This document shows, one piece after another, positions 35,109 through 44,609 of a stretch of DNA of 64,000 nucleotides. The notes under the pieces were generated by a model. The model saw only the letters and a list, made by a program, of their open reading frames with translations, did not search any database and had not been told where the DNA came from. Within the stretch, counting starts at the first letter, position 1, and the number at the start of each line of letters is the position of its first letter. Origin of the DNA: Medicago truncatula (taxonomy: Eukaryota; Streptophyta; Magnoliopsida; Fabales; Fabaceae); contig NC_053046.1 of assembly GCF_003473485.1 (NCBI RefSeq), forward strand, positions 40,943,832 to 41,007,831, read 5' to 3'. The position numbers and the translations under genes are program-made.

Positions 35109-35117
35109 CTTTTATAG
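35109..35117 (-). promoter_or_regulatory. TATA box of the small membrane-protein gene
   Basis: The minus strand reads CTATAAAAG, a consensus plant TATA box, 43 bases upstream of the start codon. Confidence 0.65.
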
Positions 35118-35539
35118 GATTAGATTAGATTAAGAATATCAATAATGAGGTGGCTTTGGATGCTTCAGAGACAAGGATGTTATTGCTGTCTACCACTGGC
35201 TGGTCCCACCAATATGTTCCGTTGATCAACCGTCAAAAAAATACAATAAAAAATATATACTAATAACACTTTTACTTTTCTTATATGATCATTTTTTATT
35301 GTTGAATGTGTGAGTAGTTGTTATTATAGTTTCTAAATATGTTTAAATTGTAAACACATTTTTAAATGTCTTTTTAATTATCAAATATAATGTGTTTTTT
35401 TCTTAATCGTTTTAATGTTTATAGTGTTTTTCGTCAATCAGTTTAGTTTATAAATCTACAGACAAAGAGACACTTTGAAAATTTATCTACAATTATAGTG
35501 ATAAAATCTCAAACAATTTCGAACTAAAATGGTGTTTCA

Positions 35540-35765
35540 CTGCTTTTACTTTTATTAATGGAGCTTCCTTTTGTCATGTTTCTTAGCTGGTCCTTCCTTC
35601 CTACACTTAAACTTTGGTCCCCAATCATATATACAATTTTAAACGAATCTTATTTCCAATTTGAAAAGTATGTTTCTGTCTTTAGAAAACCGTGTTAAAT
35701 ATCTTTGAAATTTGTCTCCTAAAAAATATCTTCGAAATTTTATTTATTGAAAAACCTGAAATAGA
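35540..35765. repeat. Segmental duplication copy (related to 20340-20470 and 27405)
   Basis: ATGGAGCTTCCTTTTGTCAT and CCCCAATCATATATACAATT match 20348-20420. GAAATAGAATACCGAAAA matches 27420-27440. Together they mark another piece of the duplicated non-coding block. Confidence 0.6.
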
Positions 35766-35775
35766 ATACCGAAAA

Positions 35776-35949
35776 GGGAAATATTAACTTGTACCCTTAG
35801 ACACATCTTAAAAATTTCACTAATACAAATTATGTATCGAAAATTGCGTTAATTTATTGCTAAAAAAATTTAATATTAATTTTGTTCAATTAATACTTAC
35901 AAGAATTTAATGTTTAACATGTGCCCTAAGACACAAGTTAATACGACCC
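35776..35949. mobile_element. Short Mutator-like MITE
   Basis: GGGAAATATTAACTTGT and the complement of ACAAGTTAATACGACCC form inverted ends. The 9-bp flanks are TACCGAAAA (35767-35775) and TACTGAAAA (35950-35958). The paralogous site near 27425 reads AATACTGAAAATAGTACT without the element. Confidence 0.75.
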
Positions 35950-36284
35950 TACTGAAAATAGTACTAACATTTGTTATTTTATTTTTTAAAAAATCCTTAT
36001 AAATAAAAGTGAATTTTTTAGCTTGGAGCATTTTGAAAAAATAAATTTAGAATGTCTTCCTAATAATTAGACAACTAAAACCATGATACAATAATTTCAT
36101 CATCGCTTAAGAAAGCTATCAACGATGATATAGTGTGTGTACGAACATGATTAAACTGTTTAAAACACTATGAAATATATATTAAACTGTTTAATAAAAT
36201 AGAAAAGATCATTACCCGGCCAAGTGGTTTATGTTGTTTGAAAGCATAGAGGGGGTGCAACAATGAAGCCCGAATATACAAGAT

Positions 36285-36700
36285 ACGATACCGATACGGA
36301 AAAATTTCAAAAATCAAGATACGATACGGTCGGGATACGTTAATAAAAAAAATTATATGATTAAATGTACAATATAATTATAATAATTTTTTTAATATGC
36401 AAATATATTAACAAACACAAGAAACCACTCATATGTGCGTATCATATCAACATAAATATAAGTAATATTGACGATTAAGAGAGTGATGATTAGTCAATTA
36501 CATATACAATATATCCCAAAAAGAGCACCATCAATGTTATACTATATCTAAAAGGAACATTGTTAGTTCTATAGTAATATAATGTTTTTTTTCATACTTT
36601 TTAAAGAAAAAACAGAAATCAAAATAATATAAAAAAATAAAATTTATATTATCCGATATGTATCGGGCAGGATACACAGGGGATACGATACATCTCTCAT
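36285..36700. other. GATACGATACG-rich repeat, unclassified
   Basis: The left part carries GATACGATACCGATACGG and AAGATACGATACGG. The right part carries GATATGTATCGGG and GGGATACGATACATC, an inverted arrangement around an AT-rich centre. This suggests a decayed TIR element, but termini and target duplication are not clear. Confidence 0.35.
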
Positions 36701-36962
36701 TTTGAATAAGCTATGTAAAAATACAAGAGAAATATGTAAAAAGAACAGGTGCAGGTCTCGAACTCACAACCTATGGGAGATTTTTAGACCACATTTCCAC
36801 TGCGACAATGGAAAACTAATTGATATAGGATGCCTAATATAGTATATATTGAAAAACCAGGGGATGCCATGGCTCCAATGGATCTATATTAAGATCCGCC
36901 ACTGGCTGAGAGGTGCTTCATCTGCATTACCAGCAAATTAATGTATATTGACGTACTTTTTG

Positions 36963-37323
36963 TAGGGGTGAGAACAAAACCAAAAAATCGAATCAAACTG
37001 TTGAACTGAACTGGACCAAAAAAAATAAAAAATAGAACCATTATTAACAGTTATGGAATTGAACTAAAATAGTTCGATTTAGTTCAAAACAGTTCGGTTC
37101 GGTTCGAAACAGTCACCTTGTTCAGAACAGTTTGACTTGGTATTACCTTCTAAAATTCGATTTTGTTTGGTATTTTTATATTTTTTCAATGGTACCAATA
37201 ATAACAGTTCGGTTCGGTTTGAAACAGTTCAGTCAAGTTCGAAATGCAAACAGTTCGATTCGTTGAACAATTCAGTTCGGTTCAGTTTTCATCCTGAACA
37301 GATCCGAGCCATGCCAACCCCTA
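36963..37323. mobile_element. Old hAT-like element
   Basis: The ends TAGGGGTGAGAAC and GCCAACCCCTA are similar to the hAT element at 25749, and the inside is full of CAGTTCGGTTCGGTT motifs. The flanks do not form an 8-bp duplication, so it is old, or one end is displaced. Confidence 0.5.
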
Positions 37324-37630
37324 CTCCTATGGGTTGGATTGAATGTTGCTCTCTTCGTCCAAAATTATAAGTTGTTTTGTCCATTTCACATGCATTAAGA
37401 AATATAATTAATTTTGTTGTGAAAAAAAGAAAGTATGAGTTGTTTTACAAAAGGAAAATGCTAACCGGCACTCTTGGGTCACTAGTTAAGAAAACAAGTA
37501 TGGTAAGAATTTCTTGGAACTTAAGTACAAATATTTAAAAGTGCAAAAAAATATTGTTTTCAATGCAAAACATATCTTTTTTGTTTCTTTAACTAGTGTT
37601 CCGACTCCCAAGTGCACTAGTTAACATAAC

Positions 37631-38248
37631 TGTGAGAGTTAACTTAAAATCAGGTTTCTGCATAATCGTGGCACGATGGCTGGGCAACGTGGCATGATGG
37701 AGGTTTCAGTTTTTGAGGCAAGGCACCGGAAAAATCATGGCACGATGGTGCGCTGGCAGCGAATAACAGAAACATATTTTTGGGTGCAGATTTGTTCCAA
37801 ATTTTAAGCAAAACTTTTACTATAAATATAGACCTTGTATTAGAGTAAACTTGAAGATAAGGGGGGGGGGGGGGGGGGGGGGGGCGGTGAAACAAGGGTT
37901 TGTGTGGGTTGATTCACCTTGGGAAACACTATTAGGATTGAGTCTCTTGGTTACGGGAAGAGATTGTGGCTTTGGGTAGAATTAGGCGGGAGACTTATTC
38001 TTGTAACCCATTGATTTCTCTTTTATAATGATACTCATCGTATAGTGGATCGGAGGGCTGCTCTCTCCCCCAGACTAAGTCAATTTGGATCGAACTGGGT
38101 CAACAAATTCTTTTGTGTTCTTCTCGCCGTTGTTTTCTACTTTTGGCTTGTATTTATAACTTTCATACACTTTGTTTTGGTTGCTTGATTATCCCTTGCT
38201 CCACACATCAAATTGTTATTGGTGTGATTTTTCATCGAATTCGCAACA
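37631..38248 (+). mobile_element. Solo LTR 1
   Basis: It begins TGTGAGAGTT and ends GCAACA (TG...CA), with a perfect 5-bp target duplication ATAAC at 37626-37630 and 38249-38253. Inside are a TATA-like ACTATAAATATAG (about 37819), a 24-base G run (37861-37884), and a ATCGGAGGGCTGCTCTCTCC-type segment typical of legume LTRs. No internal retroelement sequence is present, so it arose by recombination between two LTRs. Confidence 0.8.
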
Positions 38249-38361
38249 ATAACCCATTATAAATTTATTCAATAAATGTTATTCAAAAGATAAATTAAAG
38301 AATTGAAAGAAGATAATGTAATAATTAGGTAAGGGGATAAAAGAAAAAACAACATTAATAT

Positions 38362-39533
38362 TGTTGGAACAAAATGTATTTAACATTACCACCTTAATTT
38401 TTGATGATAACAAGGTATTAAAATGTCAATTGGATATACTAATAGTTGCAGGACCATAGACCCAAACTTATAAGTATGATATCCAAGTATTGGTTATGAA
38501 AGAACACAAGAGAGAAATAAAATTAGCAATGGAAGCTTATGTTGTAAGACAGAGTTTGAAGACCTTCAGAAGCTGACTGCCAGAGTCTGACGTCATCAAG
38601 AGTATGAAGACCATCAGAGTCTGAAGCCAAGAACAATTAGTTAAAGTTTGTTATTCTGAAGACACATAATTGCAGAAGGAATAAAAGGCTGGAGCAACGA
38701 CTATTTCAGAGAAATTAGAAAGCATTGGATGCTTATTCACTTAAGAGCGCAGAAAAGGGACATAGTGCAATTGTACAACCACTACTCCACTCTTCATGTC
38801 TACAACAGTACAAGCTACAACTGTGTCTACGCTGGTTGTTCTCCAAACAAGGAATGAATTTCAAATTGTTCCCTCCTAAGACAATAACCAAATTAAGCAA
38901 CAGATCATTGGTGATGATCAAGCTTCAACAACGACTCTTTTTGATGTGTTGGCAATCCTCAACGTATCTTTCACACCTCTATATAAAGGAGTGAAGACTT
39001 GAAGATTGTAAAAGAGACTCACCAACAATTTACAAGCACCAAAACTGTGCTGTAATTGTTGCACATCAAGTTTACTTAAATTTTTTTAACAACTTTCATA
39101 TTTTAGAAATTATAGAGTCTTAAGAGTTTGTATTTGATTTGTATTGTGAACATCACTGATTGTATATCAAGTGTTCAACCTCAAATATTTTTTTGTGTAA
39201 TTTTGTTATCTAAAAGTCTCTTGCTTTTGTGCTTGAGCATAGGAAATCTCTTGTTTGTGTGCTTGAGTATTTGGAAGTCTCTTGCTTGTGTGCTTGAACA
39301 TTTGTAATCATATATTGATTTTAGTGAACTCTCCTTGGAAGTGCAAGGGGGACATGGCTACTTCTGAATTGTGGAAGGAACATGTATAATTGCTTTGTGT
39401 CTTTCTTCTCTCTCTCTACTTTATCTGCTACATTAGACTCTGAACTCTATCAGACTCTGAATATTGGACTTAGTTTAAAAAGAAGAAAAAACTAACACAA
39501 TTCAACTCCCTTCTTGTGTTTTTCTCACCTTCA
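38362..39533 (+). mobile_element. Solo LTR 2, SIRE-like
   Basis: It begins TGTTGGAACAAAATG and ends CTTGTGTTTTTCTCACCTTCA (TG...CA), with a perfect 5-bp duplication AATAT at 38357-38361 and 39534-39538. The 1172-bp length and end sequences resemble LTRs of SIRE-type Ty1/copia elements. It contains three repeats of GTCTCTTGCTTGTGTGCTTGA-like sequence at about 39217-39300. It sits only 113 bases from solo LTR 1. Confidence 0.85.
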
Positions 39534-39740
39534 AATATTTCATTGATATTATAAAATGATATATAATTTGAGACATTTTTTTTTCTTCTTCAAAGCAACT
39601 TATAATTTGGGAAATAGGAATTTTTTTGGATGATTCTATAATAGCATAATTGTTTGTGAACGTGTGCTTCGTGATAATAATAGTGGCCAATGGTATATTG
39701 GTTTTGTCCATAACTTGGAAACATCTTGTGTCCTAACTCT

Positions 39741-40571
39741 TTTTTTTTTTTTTTTGTCAAATAGTCTAGTGGCTGAAGCTCACACATTTTAAATGTGGAG
39801 AAGTGGGGTGTCAGGGGTTCGAGCCCCTGCCCCTGCATAAATTATGCATTGTCCCTACCAACTGAGCTAAGCTCACGGGTAGGGATGGCAAAAAAATCCG
39901 CATCCGTGGATATCCGCGGATAAAATCCGCCACGGACACGGAGCGGATACCTTAATGGATATCCACGGATAAAATAAATGGATATTTTAACTACCCGCTA
40001 ATTAATGGATACGGATGCGGATTTAATGGTATCTGCACCCGCGGATATCCGCACCCGCTATTAAACTGAGTGAATTACGTAAATATCCTTAATGCCTTTC
40101 AACTTCCTATAAAAAAAAAAGACAACTTCAGGAGCTAGGAAGTGAAAGTGATTGACATTGCTGAAGCTATAAGCTGTTTTTGTTGATGATGAATTTTATT
40201 TTATGTTTTGTTTAATCAAAGAATTTTATTTCTATTAAATGTAGTGAACTTTATTTATGTTTTTATTGAGTCAAGGATCTTTGTTGTTGTTATAATCTAT
40301 CGATATTATGTTTTGCTAAAAAAAAAATGCATGTTATGAATTTTTGGTTTTAAATTTACCTTAAAAAATAAACAAATTTTTTTCTTATGAATGTTATCCA
40401 TGGATATCCGTATAAATCCGTGGATACCTCAAAATCCATGGATTATCCGCTAAATGGATATCTGCATGGATATGGATAGGGTACGGATTTTATATTTATC
40501 TAACGGAGTGGACACGGATATCACACTATCCGCATCCATGGATATCCATTTACATCCCTACTCACGGGGAC
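39741..40571 (-). mobile_element. tRNA-derived SINE split by a hAT element
   Basis: Minus orientation: T-run from 39741, body to 39879, and last bases at 40569-40571 after the inserted hAT. The B-box region reads GGGGTTCGAGCCCC and the A box TTAGCTCAGTTGGTAGG (complement, about 39860-39876). The 15-bp target duplication TGTGTCCTAACTCTT lies at 39727-39741 and 40572-40586. Confidence 0.85.
39880..40560. mobile_element. hAT element inserted into the SINE
   Basis: The ends TAGGGATGGCAA and TTTACATCCCTA match the hAT terminal consensus. A perfect 8-bp target duplication CTCACGGG lies at 39872-39879 and 40561-40568. Both ends are packed with GGATATCC/GGATATCCGC motifs, probably the subterminal repeats bound by transposase (inference). 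There is no transposase frame. Confidence 0.9.
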
Positions 40572-40804
40572 TGTGTCCTAACTCTTAATATCGCCTTATT
40601 TCTACTTTGGAAATAGCTTGAAACCGACGCATTCAACTATTTCTGGTTCAGTGTGACTCAAAAAAGTTGGTGTGGAAACGTTGTAACATCATATACAAAT
40701 TTTAAGTATTGTTGACTGATTCTACAAAGCAACACTAATCTTTTTAGCATATTTTGTTCTCATTTATACGTTTTTCAAAATTTTTTATAGGATCACTTAT
40801 TTTA

Positions 40805-41596
40805 AAATTTCTCCAAGTTAAGTACGTTTAACTATGAAGTTCTTATGAAATGGGATAACATAAATAAGAAGCATTTTGATATAGGTAGTATCAAGCAATT
40901 ATTATCAGTCATCTTCCAACCATGTAGTCTTAAACATACACGATCTAAGGATTCCTTTCATTCCAATGTGAATTTGATTCGTTCATGTATCCTCTTTTTT
41001 TCTACGAGTGTCCAGGAGCCGCTGATTACCTTGCCTTGTGCAACAATGATCATTCCTCGCCCTCGTCACTGTTAGACATCACATGCCCACCCGCTTTCGT
41101 CTGTTCTTCCCTAAACCACATCGTAATGGGAGAGGTCTAAGGTCTACTATGATACCACTTGTATTATCCCAATGTTTTGTCCTCTCTCACACACTTTAAG
41201 GGGAACTTCACATAAGGTAATTCATCCCAAAACTGCTCCAAGTCAAGCACACTTAACTAAATGGGATATCAAATACAAGATGCATCTTGTTGATATAGGT
41301 AGTACCAAACGATTTTTAGAAAGTCTTCTTTTAACCATATAGTCTCATACTTGCACAAGACATGGCAAGTGGTGGGACCCCTTCCCAGACCCTACGTATG
41401 CGGGAGCTTTAGTGCACCGGGTTGCCATTTTAGTCTCATACTTACACACACTCAAGATCCTTCTCATTCTGATAAGAAATCGGTTCATTCATGTGTCTTC
41501 TTTTTGCCTATAAGTTGTCATGAGTTGTTCATTGCCATGTCTTGTGCATCAGTGATCATTCCCCACCGTCGTCATCGTTTGGCCTCACATAAATAG
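40805..41596. repeat. Two diverged direct repeats of about 400 bp
   Basis: AATGGGATA, GATATAGGTAGTA, CCAT(G/A)TAGTCT, ATTCGTTCATGTATCCTC-type and CAATGATCATTCC motifs occur in the same order in 40840-41070 and 41260-41590. The second copy is interrupted by an Au-SINE tail. I found no credible gene in them. Confidence 0.6.
41358..41430 (+). mobile_element. 5'-truncated Au-type SINE
   Basis: GGTGGGACCCCTTCCCAGAC and GCGGGAGCTTTAGTGCACCG are the conserved 3' region of Au SINEs. The direct repeat TAGTCTCATACTT(G/A)CACA flanks it (41340-41357, 41431-41448). Confidence 0.8.
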
Positions 41597-41689
41597 TTGT
41601 ATATAGTAAAATAATGTTATTTTATTATTAAACCATTTTGAATCAAAAGAAGAAAAAAATATTTTTTGTAGTCTAGTCACGTTAGAACA

Positions 41690-42420
41690 ATAATAAAGAT
41701 TTTAATGATTCATGACCGATTACAGGATTTGGATGTTGATTGCATTTATTTTAAAATTGATTTGTTGTGTATGCCTTGCTTGGATTGAGAAAACATCACA
41801 TGATTGAAAACTGCAATTTTGACCCTAAATTTTTGTCATGTTTAGGGAAATAATTTCCTCTCTAAATTTTTTGTCACTTTTGGTCCCTTATCTTTGAAAA
41901 AAATTACGATTATGATCATTTTTATAGGATACAAGACGGCTTCTCAACATAATTGGGAAAATTGGGGGTCAAAATTGCATTTTTTTGTTAAAAGGTCAAA
42001 ATTAATACGATGACAATATAGAAGGCCAAAAGTGTGTTTAAGCCTTTGTTTTTCAATTCATACCCTTCAACTAAATTTGTTGGCTCAAAAAGAAAACCTG
42101 ATTACGAACAAAAACAAATTGAGAAACTTCGTCTCTATCTTAATCTTAATAAAAATGATTTTTTTCCCCACAAAAGAAAAGTTTTTGCTTATGAATATGT
42201 ACTAACATTTTATTCCATTATGCGAGTCTACGATCATCATATTGTATACATCTAATTTTTTGTAAAATGCTAAAATAAGTTTAATATTTTTAGATTAGAT
42301 TTTTTTTTAAAGGTGGTAATATATCTTCAATTAAAAAAACTATTTTATAAAAAAAGCATGCTGATTAATATATGATGCATTCACACATTATGAACTCGTG
42401 ATTTTCTAGACCAAGCTATT
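41690..42420. repeat. Segmental duplication, copy A (partner at 44610-46060)
   Basis: Two blocks recur at 45110-45235 and 45788-46055: ATTTGGATGTTGATTGCATT and GCTTGGATTGAGAAAACATC, then CTGATTACGAACAAAAACAA and 'GAGAAACTTCGTCTCTATCT'. A third block at 42250-42420 recurs at 44610-44700. This shows a tandem duplication of a unit that includes cystatin flanking DNA. Confidence 0.7.
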
Positions 42421-42648
42421 AAAAACACTAGTCTATAGTCGAACATGAATCATCTTTACTCGTTTGTCAACTATGTTACCCCATTTCAAATATATCGGCA
42501 ATTTCCTCTCTAAAACAAAGTAAAATAGTTGATATGGATTTCCAAGGAAGTAATATTATATTTTATATATAGATCCATAATCCATTATGAAATACAAAAC
42601 ATAAAATTTTATTTCTCTGTGATCTTATAAAAAACAAAATGTAATGAT

Positions 42649-42999
42649 TTAAGCATGTTGAACAGGTGCAAAGGCAGTGAGTTTCCTGAAATGCTTATAT
42701 GCCTTCTCCAACACAATGGCTCCATACTTGTTAGAAGTTGAACCATTGTTAGCAGAAAGTGTGAGGCGGAAATTGATCCCATCATTCAAAGTATCAATTA
42801 CACCATTGAGGAGTTTCTCGAACACCAGTTTTGCCTTAGTATTTTGCTTGTTGTACTCGATAACAGCAAAAGTTGTGATATTAATCACGTATGGATCATT
42901 GATGTTGACAGGGCTCGATTGGATTGGTCGTTTGGCTTGATTTGAGGCCAATGAGACAAACAAAACAACAAGGATAAGAAAAATGAATTGAAATCTCAT
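42649..42999 (-). CDS. Phytocystatin-like secreted protein, copy 4
   Basis: Single exon, 116 residues. A signal peptide (about 1-22, FLILVVLFVSLASNQA) is followed by SSPVNINDPYV and the helix ITTFAVIEYN. The inhibitory-loop position reads TLNDG, so the Gln and the central Val are both changed. The second loop reads EKAYKHF, with neither Pro nor Trp. The end is KLTAFAPVQHA. The frame is clean and the spacing of secondary-structure elements is kept, so it is probably expressed as a secreted cystatin-fold protein, but protease inhibition of the usual type is unlikely. A TATA-like element lies at 43080-43092 at the conserved distance. Confidence 0.85.
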   Translation of the reverse strand: MRFQFIFLILVVLFVSLASNQAKRPIQSSPVNINDPYVINITTFAVIEYNKQNTKAKLVFEKLLNGVIDTLNDGINFRLTLSANNGSTSNKYGAIVLEKAYKHFRKLTAFAPVQHA

Positions 43000-43079
43000 G
43001 ATGTTTGTGTTGTAATTGTTATATTCTTAACCTTCGCAGACAGATTATGTGGGATTGAGTAAGCCTTAGTCAGTTAGGT

Positions 43080-43092
43080 TGTTATATATATA
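43080..43092 (-). promoter_or_regulatory. TATA-like element of cystatin copy 4
   Basis: Plus-strand TGTTATATATATAG lies about 85 bases before the ATG, as in the other copies. Confidence 0.55.
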
Positions 43093-43380
43093 GCACACAA
43101 AGTTATATCAAGTGTGCAGTTTTTTTTGTTAATAGTATAAATAAATATAATTAAATCAAATCTATTTTTTTACTCAACCTAAGTCAAACTATGATATACG
43201 GTATTAAATAAGATTACACTTAAATTTTTGACCAAAAAGTTTTTGACCAAAAAGAATACATATAAGTTGAATATTATTCATTAAATTATCAAAATGTATT
43301 ATCTATTACTCTTTTTTTATCTATATTTGACTAAAATTGTTTTAAGTTGGTGATATTGTTGTTACTAGTGGAAATAATTA

Positions 43381-44025
43381 CTCATTCCATTTCAAAATAA
43401 ATGTTGTTTAAAGTTGTTACACACATATTAAGAAATTTAATAATGTTGTCTATAAACATGATCCTTTTACTAAAATAGCTTTGTTAACTATTGATGCATT
43501 TTCCATCATTATAAATTAATAATGTAAAGTACTTTGAAAGTAATGTATATAGGTACCTTTCGGTCATACTTTTTTTCGGTCTAAAAGCTACTTTAAAACA
43601 AAGCTAAAGCTGTTTGGTTTCTTTATTTTTTAGTTCTAAAGTTATTTTTAAGTTAAACGTTGTTTGGCAAAATATTGTACAAAACTTTGAATTTATTATT
43701 TTTTGGTTGTGTCCGGAGTTCGAACCCGCGACCTTGCATATATTTATACATTGCCTATATCAACTGAGCTAAGCTTCTGCATTCTAAAAAAAATACTTTT
43801 TTTTTCGAAGGTACTTTATTGATATTGTATTTGGTATAGCTTCTCCTTAAAATTGCAGAAAAGCTGAAAAGAAAAAAAAAAAATCGGTCCAAACGGTACC
43901 ATAATAATAATTAAGGGGTACTATTGGGAAAAAGTAACTAATAGTGCATTGGAAACTGAAAGTGATATTCATTTTGAAACAATTTTTTTTTGACTAAAAC
44001 GACACTTATTTTAAAACGGAGGGAG
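43381..44025. mobile_element. Stowaway-like MITE, interrupted by a GGTACC element
   Basis: CTCATTCCATTTCAAAATAA at the left and the complement of TTATTTTAAAACGGAGGGAG at the right form the Stowaway terminal repeat, flanked by TA on both sides. The centre is displaced by the insertion at 43552-43900. Confidence 0.75.
43552..43900. mobile_element. GGTACC-ended TIR element with embedded SINE, nested in the Stowaway
   Basis: The ends are GGTACC and AAACGGTACC, with ATA flanks on both sides (43549-43551, 43901-43903). Reverse-complemented, its left half matches the right half of the element at 21380-22927, including CAATATTTTGCCAAACAAC and AAACCAAACAGCTTTA. A SINE remnant (about 43699-43782, minus; GAGTTCGAACCCGC B box) sits at the same internal position as in the other copy. 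Confidence 0.7.
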
Positions 44026-44131
44026 TATAATCGAGTCAAATCTATATTTTGACTCAATTAAGTCAAATATAATTTATTCTTTTGAATAAAAGTCAAATAT
44101 ATTATATCATATAAAATAAAATTACATATAA

Positions 44132-44302
44132 TTTTTTTTTCTCAAGTAAACTAGCCGCTGTAATTCACACATTTTTTTTTTTTAGGTTTGTTAATTCACA
44201 CATTTTAAATGTAGAGAAGTGGAGTGTCTGAAGTTCGAACTCTGGCCCCTGCCTACATATATTATGCAATGTCCATACCAATTGAGCTAAGCTCACGGGG
44301 AC
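44132..44302 (-). mobile_element. tRNA-derived SINE
   Basis: Minus orientation, ending GAGCTAAGCTCACGGGGAC (A-box side). The B box reads GAAGTTCGAACTC. AATTCACACATTTT appears twice near the tail with a T-run between them, so the tail region is internally duplicated. The flanking duplication is imperfect. Confidence 0.7.
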
Positions 44303-44609
44303 ATTAATTTGAAGATTATCTATTCTTTTATATAGTTTTTTTGAGTAGATTTTTTTTTTGTTTGAAGTAGAATATTATATATTCTAAAAGTTAGTATTCT
44401 TATATTAATAAAAAATTATTAATTTTAAATTCAAATTCTTGAAATAATCACTTAAACAAAAAACTGAAAAACCATTTGAATATAATGTTTGGAATTAAGT
44501 TGGTGCTTAAAAAAAAATTGAGCAATGATAAATATAAATTGAAATATTTTATTTTTATTTCAAATATAAACATGCTGTTCTATATTTAGTTATATGAAAT
44601 GTACTTTTT

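Noticed and set aside
37650..37895. Minus-strand frame starting with a polyproline stretch
   Set aside because: The polyproline is the complement of the 24-base G run inside a solo LTR; no other protein features.
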